A stretch of DNA of 64,000 bases from Bacteroidota bacterium (GTDB taxonomy: Bacteria; Bacteroidota; Bacteroidia; 2-12-FULL-35-15): positions 1 to 64,000 of the forward strand of contig JAQZBR010000006.1 of NCBI GenBank assembly GCA_029237775.1. Reading direction: 5' to 3'. The stretch's first letter is position 1. The number at the start of each line of letters is the position of its first letter. Made by a program: the position numbers and the translations under genes. Of the stretch, positions 19,167 to 27,516 are shown in pieces. Below the pieces are notes generated by a model, which saw only the letters and a list, made by a program, of their open reading frames with translations, searched no databases and was not told the origin of the DNA.

Positions 19167-19901
19167 TTAAAATGAATGTATGACCGAAGCCATTTTTTTT
19201 AGTAAAGACTTGTTCTTTTCCAGTGCATTTCCCACCACAACAATATCAGCTCCCGCCTTGCATGCTTCTTTTACTTTTTCCGCAGTATTGATCCCTCCAC
19301 CTACTATCAAAGGTATCTGAATAGAAGCCTTCACTTTTTTAATCATTGAAGAGCTTATTCTGTTCTTCGCTCCGCTGCCCGCATCCATGTAAATTAATTT
19401 TAATCCAAGCATTTCACCTGCAAGTGCGGTGCACATGGCAATATCATCTTTGTCAGCAGGGATCGGCACAGTATTGCTCATGTATAACGCGGCAGTTTGA
19501 GTTCCACTTTCCACAAGCATGTAGCCGGTCGGGATGATCTCGATTTTGCTCGATTTCAAAAGAGGTGCAGCAATTACGTGTTTGCCTATGAGCATGTCAG
19601 GATTTCGCCCGGAAATAAGTGATAACAAAAGAATTCCATCAGCGTTTTTACTGATCTGGAGATTGTTTCCGGGAAAAATAAGAAGAGGGATCTTTGATTT
19701 CTTTTTGATCGTTTCAACGCATTTTTCAAAATTGCCATTTGTAAGAAGACTTCCTCCCACAAGTAGCAGGTCGACTTTTGATTCTTCGGCAAGAGGTAAG
19801 ATCTGGTCGGGCTCAAATTTATCCGGATCAATAAGAACCGCAAACTGCTTTTTGCTTTTCTGTTGATTTTTTAAGATGAGAGAATAGACGGAGCTGCGCA
19901 T
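19167..19901 (-). CDS. Geranylgeranylglyceryl/heptaprenylglyceryl phosphate synthase
   Basis: 244-residue TIM-barrel prenyltransferase that joins glycerol-1-phosphate to a polyprenyl diphosphate. Visible blocks are FAVLIDPDK (start of barrel, substrate Asp), LLVGGS, IFPGN, YMDAGSGAKN and the phosphate-binding IVGGGI and VVVGNALE near the C-terminus. Bacteroidota carry such PcrB-like enzymes, but the lipid product in vivo is not settled. It heads the minus-strand operon GGGPS-ThiE-like-PnuT-kinase. Confidence 0.9.
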   Translation of the reverse strand: MRSSVYSLILKNQQKSKKQFAVLIDPDKFEPDQILPLAEESKVDLLLVGGSLLTNGNFEKCVETIKKKSKIPLLIFPGNNLQISKNADGILLLSLISGRNPDMLIGKHVIAAPLLKSSKIEIIPTGYMLVESGTQTAALYMSNTVPIPADKDDIAMCTALAGEMLGLKLIYMDAGSGAKNRISSSMIKKVKASIQIPLIVGGGINTAEKVKEACKAGADIVVVGNALEKNKSLLKKMASVIHSF

Positions 19902-20042
19902 TCAGTTTTAATTCTATCGCAATAATAGTTATTTCGGATGAGCTAGATCATAAATTTTATTAAATGGCCTTTTTTATGACCTCAAAAATTTTCTATATTC
20001 AATTAATTTTAGATATTTACACAAAATTTAAGAAGAAAACGT

Positions 20043-21089
20043 ATGAACTCATTAACTCTTAAGATCAAATTAATTTCATTGATTTTTATTGGTTTGTTTT
20101 GCCGTATTTCAGTTAAAGCTCAGGAGACTCTTTATCCTTTTGCTGATAAAGGGAAGTATGGATATATCAACAAATCGGGTAAAGTAGTTATTCCTGCACA
20201 GTTCGAATTTGGAGATAAATTTTATGAAGGCCTGGCTGTTGTGAAACAGGGTGGAAAAAGAGGTTTCATTGACGCTTCGGGAAAAATGGTGATTCCTGCT
20301 CAGTACGACTCAAAGATCGATGGTTATTTTTCTGAAGGTCTTGCATGTGTTAAGCAGGGTGCGAAATACATGTATATCGACAAATCAGGCAAGGCTGTTT
20401 TAGAGCCGAAGTGTGAGCATGCATATAAATTTTCTGAAGGAATGGCCCGTTTACAGGTGGGACTTAAATTCGAATATGTTGACAAGACAGGTAATGTTGT
20501 AATCAAACCGGAATATGACGGAGGTTTTGATTTTAAAGAAGGCTTAGCCCGTGTTAAGAAAAATGGTAAGTGGGGTTATATTGACAAAACAGGAAAAGTA
20601 GTGGTTGATTTTAAATATGATGAAGGTTTTGAATTCTCTGAAGGTCTGGCTAACGTTAGAGTTGGCGATGAAAAGACAGGTAAATGGGGTTATATTGATA
20701 AATCGGGAAAGGTTGCTATCGAGCCGCAGTTCGACAGAGCTTTCACATTTTCTGACGGCCTTGCATGTATCCGCGTAGGAGATTACAAAACCGGAAAATT
20801 CGGTTACATTGATAAAACAGGAAAAGTGATAATCAATCCCGTTTATACCGGGGCCTATTTTTTCAATGATGGGCTTGCATGTGTAAGCACTTCACCTCTT
20901 GTTAACGGAAGCCTTAAAGATGCAAAATGGCAATATATTGATAAAAGCGGAAAACTTGTGATAACACGCGGTTCCGACTTCTTTGCAGACTTCAATAAAG
21001 GCCTGGCTTATGTTCGTTATGATGGGCTCTTTACTTATATTGATAAAACAGGTAAGGCTGTCTGGACCTCTTCTTCAGCAACGCCATAA
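20043..21089 (+). CDS. Secreted WG-repeat protein
   Basis: 348 residues: a signal peptide (about 1-27, cleavage near VKAQ) followed by nine WG-type repeats of about 35 residues. Each repeat has a (K)(W/Y)GYIDK(S/T)GK strand and an F.EGLA(C/R)V strand. The repeats run from residue 35 to the C-terminus. WG/KWG repeat proteins are common envelope or secreted proteins with no firmly known role. No other domain is present. It is transcribed alone, with a terminator following at 21113. Confidence 0.85.
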   Translation: MNSLTLKIKLISLIFIGLFCRISVKAQETLYPFADKGKYGYINKSGKVVIPAQFEFGDKFYEGLAVVKQGGKRGFIDASGKMVIPAQYDSKIDGYFSEGLACVKQGAKYMYIDKSGKAVLEPKCEHAYKFSEGMARLQVGLKFEYVDKTGNVVIKPEYDGGFDFKEGLARVKKNGKWGYIDKTGKVVVDFKYDEGFEFSEGLANVRVGDEKTGKWGYIDKSGKVAIEPQFDRAFTFSDGLACIRVGDYKTGKFGYIDKTGKVIINPVYTGAYFFNDGLACVSTSPLVNGSLKDAKWQYIDKSGKLVITRGSDFFADFNKGLAYVRYDGLFTYIDKTGKAVWTSSSATP

Positions 21090-21112
21090 GGATCTTACCC
21101 TTTCATAAAACC

Positions 21113-21166
21113 ATTGCGAAATTTGTTTGTTATCTGAATAACAGCTAATTTCGCAATTCTTTTTTA
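21113..21166 (+). terminator. Terminator after the WG-repeat gene
   Basis: A perfect 10-bp stem ATTGCGAAAT (21113-21122) / ATTTCGCAAT (21148-21157) contains a smaller inner GTTAT/ATAAC stem and is followed by TCTTTTTT. It separates the WG-repeat gene from ahcY, so ahcY must have its own promoter just downstream or within. Confidence 0.75.
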
Positions 21167-21182
21167 ATAAATAAATCAAAAC

Positions 21183-22502
21183 ATGGGAAATACATCAGTG
21201 GAAAAATTTGAAAAATACAAAGTAAAAGACATGTCTCTTGCTGAATGGGGACGTAAAGAAATTAAACTTGCTGAGGCAGAAATGCCGGGTCTTATGGCTC
21301 TTAGAGCTGAATACGGTAAGCAAAAGCCGTTAAAAGATGCGCGTATTGCAGGTTGTCTGCACATGACCATCCAGACTGCCGTTCTTATTGAGACACTTGT
21401 TGAGTTAGGTGCCGAAGTAACCTGGTCTTCTTGTAATATATTCTCCACTCAGGATCATGCTGCTGCTGCAATTGCTGCTGCTGGCATTCAGGTTTATGCC
21501 TGGAAAGGAATGAATGAGCAGGAGTTTGATTGGTGTATTGAACAAACATTATTCTTTGGTGAAGACCGTAAGCCGTTAAATATGATTCTTGATGATGGTG
21601 GAGATCTTACAAACATGGTATTTGATAAATACCCTGAGTTGATCAAAGGCATTAAAGGATTGTCAGAAGAAACCACTACGGGTGTTCATCGTTTATATGA
21701 GCGTATGAAAAACGGAACTTTACATATTCCGGCTATCAATGTAAACGATTCAGTTACAAAATCGAAATTTGATAACAAATATGGTTGCCGCGAATCTCTT
21801 GTCGATGCTATCCGCAGAGCAACCGACATTATGCTTGCCGGTAAGGTTGCAGTTGTTGCAGGTTACGGTGATGTTGGAAAAGGTTCTGCTGAATCTCTAT
21901 CTTCACAGGGTGTTCGTGTGATCGTTACAGAGATCGATCCTATTTGCGCTTTACAGGCTGCAATGGATGGATATCAGGTAATGAAAATGGAAAATGCCAT
22001 TAAAGAAGCTGATATCATCGTTACAGCTACAGGTAACAAGAGCATCATCATCGATAAGCATTTCAAAGCAATGAAGCATAACGCCATCGTTTGTAATATT
22101 GGGCACTTCGATAATGAGATCGATATGGCATGGTTGAACAAAAATTACGGTACAACAAAAGATGTTATCAAGCCTCAGGTTGATAAATATACAATTGATG
22201 GAAAAGATATTCTTGTTCTTGCAGAAGGACGTTTAGTGAATCTTGGTTGTGCAACAGGGCATCCTTCTTTTGTTATGAGTAACTCATTTACCAACCAGAC
22301 TCTTGCTCAATTGGAGTTATGGATGAACTCTTCAAAATACGAGAATAAAGTTTACACGTTGCCAAAGCATCTTGATGAGAAAGTTGCACGTCTTCACCTT
22401 GCTAAGATCAATTGTGAGCTGGATACATTAACTGCTGAACAAGCTGCTTACATTGGCGTAGATGTTAAAGGGCCGTTTAAATCGGATATGTATCGTTACT
22501 AA
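21183..22502 (+). CDS. ahcY: Adenosylhomocysteinase
   Basis: Cytosolic NAD-dependent enzyme that splits S-adenosylhomocysteine into adenosine and homocysteine in the methyl cycle. At 439 residues it has the usual length. Motifs in order are [49 protein letters not shown], the NAD-binding [22 protein letters not shown] and the C-terminal KSDMYRY-type tail. It has its own terminator downstream. Confidence 0.98.
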   Translation: MGNTSVEKFEKYKVKDMSLAEWGRKEIKLAEAEMPGLMALRAEYGKQKPLKDARIAGCLHMTIQTAVLIETLVELGAEVTWSSCNIFSTQDHAAAAIAAAGIQVYAWKGMNEQEFDWCIEQTLFFGEDRKPLNMILDDGGDLTNMVFDKYPELIKGIKGLSEETTTGVHRLYERMKNGTLHIPAINVNDSVTKSKFDNKYGCRESLVDAIRRATDIMLAGKVAVVAGYGDVGKGSAESLSSQGVRVIVTEIDPICALQAAMDGYQVMKMENAIKEADIIVTATGNKSIIIDKHFKAMKHNAIVCNIGHFDNEIDMAWLNKNYGTTKDVIKPQVDKYTIDGKDILVLAEGRLVNLGCATGHPSFVMSNSFTNQTLAQLELWMNSSKYENKVYTLPKHLDEKVARLHLAKINCELDTLTAEQAAYIGVDVKGPFKSDMYRY

Positions 22503-22520
22503 TCCGGATTTTATAAATAG

Positions 22521-22554
22521 AAAAGCCCTTCAGTTAAACTGAAGGGCTTTTTTT
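22521..22554 (+). terminator. Terminator after ahcY
   Basis: A 14-bp stem (22521-22534 with 22538-22551, AAAAGCCCTTCAGT/ACTGAAGGGCTTTT) closes a three-base loop and runs into a T-tract. Confidence 0.9.
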
Positions 22555-22570
22555 ATGATTAAGCTTTAAG

Positions 22571-22993
22571 TTAGTTATAGATATGAAGCACGCTTCCGTC
22601 AAAACTTGTAGCGTAGGCTTTTAACGGCACGGATGCAGGGCCCTGATAAACCGTGCCGTCATAAATCGAGAAGCGTGAATGGCAACAGGTATCGGTAGCA
22701 GAGATGTTTGTGTTCTCCATAACAACTGTCGCACAAGGCTGATCAGGTTGATAGGTGCAGTTCCTGTCATATGCCATAAACTCTGAAGTGCTTTTTCTGT
22801 AAACAAGAATACCTCTTATCCCGCCAGTCACATATACCCAGCCTCCAACAACACTAAGGTTTACAAAGCTGGGATTATTTGTATAAATGTATATGTCAAC
22901 CGGAGTGTTCGGAACGTTGTTGTTGTTCTCTTTTTTACAGCTCCCTATAACAGTAATACAAAGGGCGAGGAATAATAAATGTTTGATTTTCAT
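22571..22993 (-). CDS. Lipoprotein with degenerate Rieske-like domain
   Basis: 140 residues. The lipobox VIGSC places the lipidated Cys at residue 19, so the mature protein is membrane-anchored. The body looks like a Rieske fold: FMAYDRNC (79), then CCHSRF (103-108), then the family's GPASVPL..Y. However, the first-motif His is Tyr81 and the first Cys of the C-x-x-H pair is Thr102, so a 2Fe-2S cluster is unlikely. Its promoter (TTTG-N17-TAGATTTG) lies so close that the leader would be only a few bases. Confidence 0.65.
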   Translation of the reverse strand: MKIKHLLFLALCITVIGSCKKENNNNVPNTPVDIYIYTNNPSFVNLSVVGGWVYVTGGIRGILVYRKSTSEFMAYDRNCTYQPDQPCATVVMENTNISATDTCCHSRFSIYDGTVYQGPASVPLKAYATSFDGSVLHIYN

Positions 22994-23001
22994 TCTATAA
23001 C

Positions 23002-23030
23002 AAATCTACTAACAAATTTTTAAAACAAAT
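23002..23030 (-). promoter_or_regulatory. Promoter of the Rieske-like lipoprotein gene
   Basis: On the minus strand, TTTG (23030-23027) and TAGATTTG (23009-23002) are separated by 17 bases, a good match to the Bacteroidota -33/-7 pattern. The -7 box ends 8 bases before the start codon. Confidence 0.45.
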
Positions 23031-23060
23031 ATTGCCTGCATGCTTAATGGCATTATTTTT

Positions 23061-23068
23061 TACTTTTG
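23061..23068 (+). promoter_or_regulatory. -7 box TACTTTTG, near-leaderless
   Basis: Exact TAnnTTTG match ending 8 bases before the ATG at 23077. Initiation at the usual distance would give an mRNA with almost no leader. Confidence 0.4.
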
Positions 23069-23076
23069 TTGATACT

Positions 23077-23382
23077 ATGAGATCCATCTTCAAAAAAATT
23101 ATACTCCTATGTATTTGTTGTCTGCCTGTTTTTGCAACTGCACAGGAAGCGGCAGGAAAAACTAAAACACCTGCCACATCCAGAGCGCAGAAGCAAGCGG
23201 CTAAAAAGAAATGGAAAGAGCAGCGAAAGCTGGAGATGCAGCAAAAGAAGGCAGTTAAGCAACATCATAAAAGGCTTCAGACTAAAGAGACACGGAAAAT
23301 GATGAAGAGGGAAAAGAAGAAAAGTGAAAGAATGAGAGCTAATAAAAGAGAGTTCTTTTTAATCAGATGGTTCAGGCGTTAA
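23077..23382 (+). CDS. Small basic secreted protein of unknown function
   Basis: 101 residues from the ATG at 23077. It has a signal peptide (hydrophobic 9-20, cleavage near ATAQ) and then a highly Lys/Arg/Gln-rich, probably helical stretch (residues 27-95). I recognise no domain. A longer frame opens at 23032, but it would start upstream of a TACTTTTG promoter box (23061-23068) and add 15 non-signal-like residues, so I reject it. Such basic exported peptides occur in Bacteroidota without known function. Confidence 0.6.
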   Translation: MRSIFKKIILLCICCLPVFATAQEAAGKTKTPATSRAQKQAAKKKWKEQRKLEMQQKKAVKQHHKRLQTKETRKMMKREKKKSERMRANKREFFLIRWFRR

Positions 23383-23637
23383 TTTGAAATGAAAATTTTT
23401 TTTGTGAATTTTGTAACATTATAAAAAAAGTTTTGTATAATTGCATATAATTAGTTTACAAACAACATCCCTCCAATAATAACATAGTTTTATTTTAACT
23501 GTGTGTTTAGCCAAATTATTTTTTAGTGCAATACCAAATAAATCAAGCAGATGAATTCTGTTCTTTAACTTGATTTTATTGGCACTTAAGTGAGTGATAT
23601 CGGAAGACAATTTATTTCAAATTTTGTGAGAAAAAAT

Positions 23638-23671
23638 TTTTGATAATAAATGTTAAATATTCCTATATTTA
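23638..23671 (+). promoter_or_regulatory. Promoter of the TonB receptor gene
   Basis: A TTTG (23639-23642) and TATATTTA (23664-23671) are separated by 21 bases, close to the Bacteroidota -33/-7 pattern. The start codon is 42 bases further on. Confidence 0.45.
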
Positions 23672-23713
23672 CGCACTCCATTTTGCACGAATTTATTAAA
23701 CAAAATAAAAAAT

Positions 23714-26700
23714 ATGCTACGTAAATTACTTTCAACATTGTCTATTGTTGTCGCATCAGCCACGTTGATGCTTGCACAGAATGAATCTTCAATTAAAGTA
23801 AAGCTGATTGACAAGACTACAAAAGAAACAGTTCCTTTTGCGAATGTACTTGTTGAGATGGGCGGTATTCAGGCTGGTGTAGGTACCACCAACATTGATG
23901 GAGAGGTTATGATCAAGCCTTTAAATCCGGGTAAGTATAGCGTAAAAGCAACCTATGTAGGTTACCAGGCTGTTCAGATTGATAACGTAAATCTTGCGGT
24001 AGGAAAAACAGTGTATCTTAATATGGAGATGGCTGCAGGTCAACAGCTCGATATCGTTGAAGTAATTGAATATTCAGAGCCTTTGATCGATCCGGATACT
24101 AAGTCAGGTGGAACCGTTACCCGTGAAGAGTATCAGAACATGGCTACTAAAAATATCAACTCAGTAGCAGCAACTACAGCCGGAGTTTATCAGGCAGATG
24201 AAGGTGGAGATTTAAATGTACGTGGTGCGCGTTCATCAGGAACAGCATATTATGTGGATGGTCAGAAAGTAATTGGTAGCAGCGGTGTTCCTCAGTCTTC
24301 AGTTGAGCAGATCACAACAATAGTTGGTGGAACGCCTGCGGAATACGGTGATGCAACAGGTGGAATCATCGCCATCACTACACGTGGTCCTGCAAGTAAA
24401 TATACAGGTGGAGTGGAAGTGATCTCTTCAGGTTTCGGTGAGAAAAAAGGATTGGATGCTTATGGTTATAACTTCCTTGGATTTTCTGTGAACGGGCCGA
24501 TCTTGACAAGAAAAGATTCTGCGAGCGGTTCAAAAAAATCAGTTTTAGGTTTTGCTTTATCAGGTGAGGGTGTTTCGGAAATAGATCCGGATCCGTCAGC
24601 TGTTGGGTTTTATAAAATTAAACAGGAAAAACTTGACGAATTGCAAGCGAATCCAATCGCAGAGTCACAGGCAGGAGGATATTATCTGAATTCAGAGCTT
24701 GTTAAAAAAGAAGACCTTCAAAAGGTAAAAGCAAGAAACAATGTTGGTGCGAAAGCGCTGCGTCTGAACGGTAAGATCCAGTATCAGCCAACAACAAATA
24801 TGGGAATTACGGTTGGTGGATCTGTGGATTACGGAAGAAAGCATGGTTATATTTACGAATACTCATTGTTTAATTCGGTTAATAATCCTTTGATTACAGA
24901 TAATACATGGAGGGTATATGCTAAATTAACCCAGAAATTCAATTCAAACACAGCTAAAGAAGACGAAAAATCTTCATCTATTATAAAGAATGCTTACTTC
25001 ACACTTCAGGCTGGTTATGAAAAAGCTACAACAAAAACAGAAGATGAAGATCATGGTGACAATATTTTCAACTATGGTTATATTGGAAAGTTCACTCAGA
25101 CTTTAAAGCCTGTTTATGAATTTAAAGATGGTAGTACAGGACATGCGGAAGCATTTTACATGACTGACATTGGATACACTGATCTCGCTTTTACTCCTTC
25201 GGATGTAAATCCTACAGGTGTAACTTACACAAATGCTTTTTATGATATCAATGGTGGGGCAGCAGGTCCTAACGATGTTGTTTTTGGTGGTGGTTTAATG
25301 AATGGTGACCGTCCGCAGAATATCTATGGTATGTGGTATAACACAGGACGTCAGTACGGTGGTTACAGCTATGGCGACCGCTCGCAGTTTCGTGTATTCG
25401 CAAACTTTTCTGCAGATATTAAAAATCACGCGATCCAGCTTGGTTTCGAATATGAGCAGCGTGTTGAAAGAGCTTATAGTTTGTCACCGATCGGATTGTG
25501 GGGTCTTATGCGTCAGATCTCTAACAAGCAAATTGCAGAGTTAAATTTCAACGACTCAACTTTAAATACAAATCCTGATCCTGCAAACCCTGAATACACT
25601 CAGTTCTTTGAGGAGAATTTTAACCCGAACGGAACATATGATTATTGGGATTATGCAAGAAACTATAATGGTTCGGTTCAATCACAGTTTGACAAGAACC
25701 TTCGTGCGAAACTTGGTTTTGCGGAGAACGGCCTTAACTGGATCGATATAGATTCGTATGATCCTTCAACATATTCAATTGATATGTTTAGTGCAGACGA
25801 TCTTTTAAACCTGAGCGGAACTTCGTTGGTAAATTATTACGGATATGATCATACAGGTAAAAAACTGAGATCCAATCCGAGTCTTGACGATTTCTACAAT
25901 AAGCAGGATGATAATGGTAACTATACAAGAGAGATCGGTGCTTATAAGCCTATTTATATTGCAGGTTATATTCAGGATCGTTTTGACTTTAAAGACATTA
26001 AATTCAATGTAGGTTTACGTATCGACCGTTTTGATGCGAATCAAAAAGTGTTGAAAGACAAATATTTGTTGTACGAGGCAAAAACTGCAGGGGAGTTCAA
26101 TTATGCTAATCAGCCTGTGCGCCCTGATAACATTGGTGATGATTTCATTGTTTATGTAAATGACTTTAATGATCCTAATTCTGTAATTAAAGGATACCGT
26201 GATGGTGACACCTGGTACAATGCTGCAGGTAATGTGATCACTGATCCTACTTTGATTCGTGGTAGTGACGGTGTTGTAAATCCTGCTCTTGTTGATAAAG
26301 CAGACGCCTTAAACAAAAAGATCAAATCAACAGTCTTTACAGATTATAAGCCGCAGATCAATTTTATGCCACGTATTGCGTTTGCATTCCCGATCTCCGA
26401 TGTTGCTAACTTCTTTGCACACTACGATGTGTTAACTCAGCGTCCGGATAATAACAGATTAGATCCATCAAGCTACCTTGAACTTGCTTCACGTGAATCT
26501 CAATTTGTAAATAATCCTGCTTTGAAGCCGCAAAGAACAACTGATTATGAATTAGGTTTCACACAGGTGTTAAATGAGAAAAAGAATTCAGCAATTACCT
26601 TGTCAGCTTTCTACCGTGAATTACGTGATATGATCCAGGTGATCCAGGTGAATCAGGCTTATCCTGTAACTTATACAACAATGGATAATATCGATTTTGG

Positions 26701-27457
26701 AACTGTAAAAGGATTCTCTATTGCATACGATCTTCGCAGAACAGGTGGAGTTCAGTTAACCGCAAGCTATACTTTACAGTTTGCTGACGGTACAGGATCA
26801 AGCGCTTCTGACGGATTCAACCTTGCAAGTTCAGGTGCTCCGAATTTAAGAACATTGCATCCGCTTGATTACGATCAGCGTCATACTGTGTTGTTGAACA
26901 TTGACTACCGTTTTGGTGCAGGAAAAGATTATACAGGCCCTGTAACTACGATCAAAAGAGGAGAAACCGAAAAATCATACAGATGGTTGGAGAATGTTGG
27001 AGCTAACGTAGTTTTAAGAGCAGGGTCAGGAACTCCTTACAGCAAGCAGTCTAATTACTCTGCTGAAGCGATCTTTGACGAGCAGCAAAAAAGAACACTT
27101 GAAGGAAGTATCAATGGTTCAAATTTACCATGGAACTTTAAAGTGGATCTGAAGCTTGATAAAGATTTCGAACTTACATGGGGTGGTAAAAAAGAAGGTG
27201 AAGATAAAAAGCATGCTAACCTGAATATTTACTTACAGGTTCTGAATGTGCTGAATACAAAAAATATTCTTAAAGTTTATAAAGCAACAGGAAACCCGGA
27301 TGATGACGGATTCTTAAACTCTGTTGAAGGACAGGTTTATTCTTCAAATAAGACAGATCCTGCTGCTTTCGAAGATCTTTATGGTGTGAGAATTAATGAC
27401 CCAAGCAACTATTCACGCCCGCGTGTTATCCGTTTGGGATTAATGCTTGACTTCTAA
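23714..27457 (+). CDS. Large TonB-dependent receptor with carboxypeptidase-like domain
   Basis: 1247-residue outer-membrane receptor. After a signal peptide (1-22) comes a carboxypeptidase-regulatory-like domain (about 25-110, with TTNIDGE..IKPLNPG.Y). The plug domain (about 125-235) contains LNVRGARSSGTAYYVDGQKV, and a long beta-barrel with extended extracellular loops ends in RLGLMLDF. It has the usual plug-barrel architecture; no ligand can be inferred. It starts a co-directional block with the 1393-aa surface protein (59 bases further) and a PorV/PorQ protein. Confidence 0.92.
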   Translation: MLRKLLSTLSIVVASATLMLAQNESSIKVKLIDKTTKETVPFANVLVEMGGIQAGVGTTNIDGEVMIKPLNPGKYSVKATYVGYQAVQIDNVNLAVGKTVYLNMEMAAGQQLDIVEVIEYSEPLIDPDTKSGGTVTREEYQNMATKNINSVAATTAGVYQADEGGDLNVRGARSSGTAYYVDGQKVIGSSGVPQSSVEQITTIVGGTPAEYGDATGGIIAITTRGPASKYTGGVEVISSGFGEKKGLDAYGYNFLGFSVNGPILTRKDSASGSKKSVLGFALSGEGVSEIDPDPSAVGFYKIKQEKLDELQANPIAESQAGGYYLNSELVKKEDLQKVKARNNVGAKALRLNGKIQYQPTTNMGITVGGSVDYGRKHGYIYEYSLFNSVNNPLITDNTWRVYAKLTQKFNSNTAKEDEKSSSIIKNAYFTLQAGYEKATTKTEDEDHGDNIFNYGYIGKFTQTLKPVYEFKDGSTGHAEAFYMTDIGYTDLAFTPSDVNPTGVTYTNAFYDINGGAAGPNDVVFGGGLMNGDRPQNIYGMWYNTGRQYGGYSYGDRSQFRVFANFSADIKNHAIQLGFEYEQRVERAYSLSPIGLWGLMRQISNKQIAELNFNDSTLNTNPDPANPEYTQFFEENFNPNGTYDYWDYARNYNGSVQSQFDKNLRAKLGFAENGLNWIDIDSYDPSTYSIDMFSADDLLNLSGTSLVNYYGYDHTGKKLRSNPSLDDFYNKQDDNGNYTREIGAYKPIYIAGYIQDRFDFKDIKFNVGLRIDRFDANQKVLKDKYLLYEAKTAGEFNYANQPVRPDNIGDDFIVYVNDFNDPNSVIKGYRDGDTWYNAAGNVITDPTLIRGSDGVVNPALVDKADALNKKIKSTVFTDYKPQINFMPRIAFAFPISDVANFFAHYDVLTQRPDNNRLDPSSYLELASRESQFVNNPALKPQRTTDYELGFTQVLNEKKNSAITLSAFYRELRDMIQVIQVNQAYPVTYTTMDNIDFGTVKGFSIAYDLRRTGGVQLTASYTLQFADGTGSSASDGFNLASSGAPNLRTLHPLDYDQRHTVLLNIDYRFGAGKDYTGPVTTIKRGETEKSYRWLENVGANVVLRAGSGTPYSKQSNYSAEAIFDEQQKRTLEGSINGSNLPWNFKVDLKLDKDFELTWGGKKEGEDKKHANLNIYLQVLNVLNTKNILKVYKATGNPDDDGFLNSVEGQVYSSNKTDPAAFEDLYGVRINDPSNYSRPRVIRLGLMLDF

Positions 27458-27516
27458 TTAATTCAACTCATACAATACCCTTGAAAAGAAAAGAAATGCT
27501 ACATAATACAAATAAT

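Noticed and set aside
23032-23076. Upstream start codon for the small basic protein
   Set aside because: It would begin before the TACTTTTG promoter box and has no signal peptide start; the ATG at 23077 is better.
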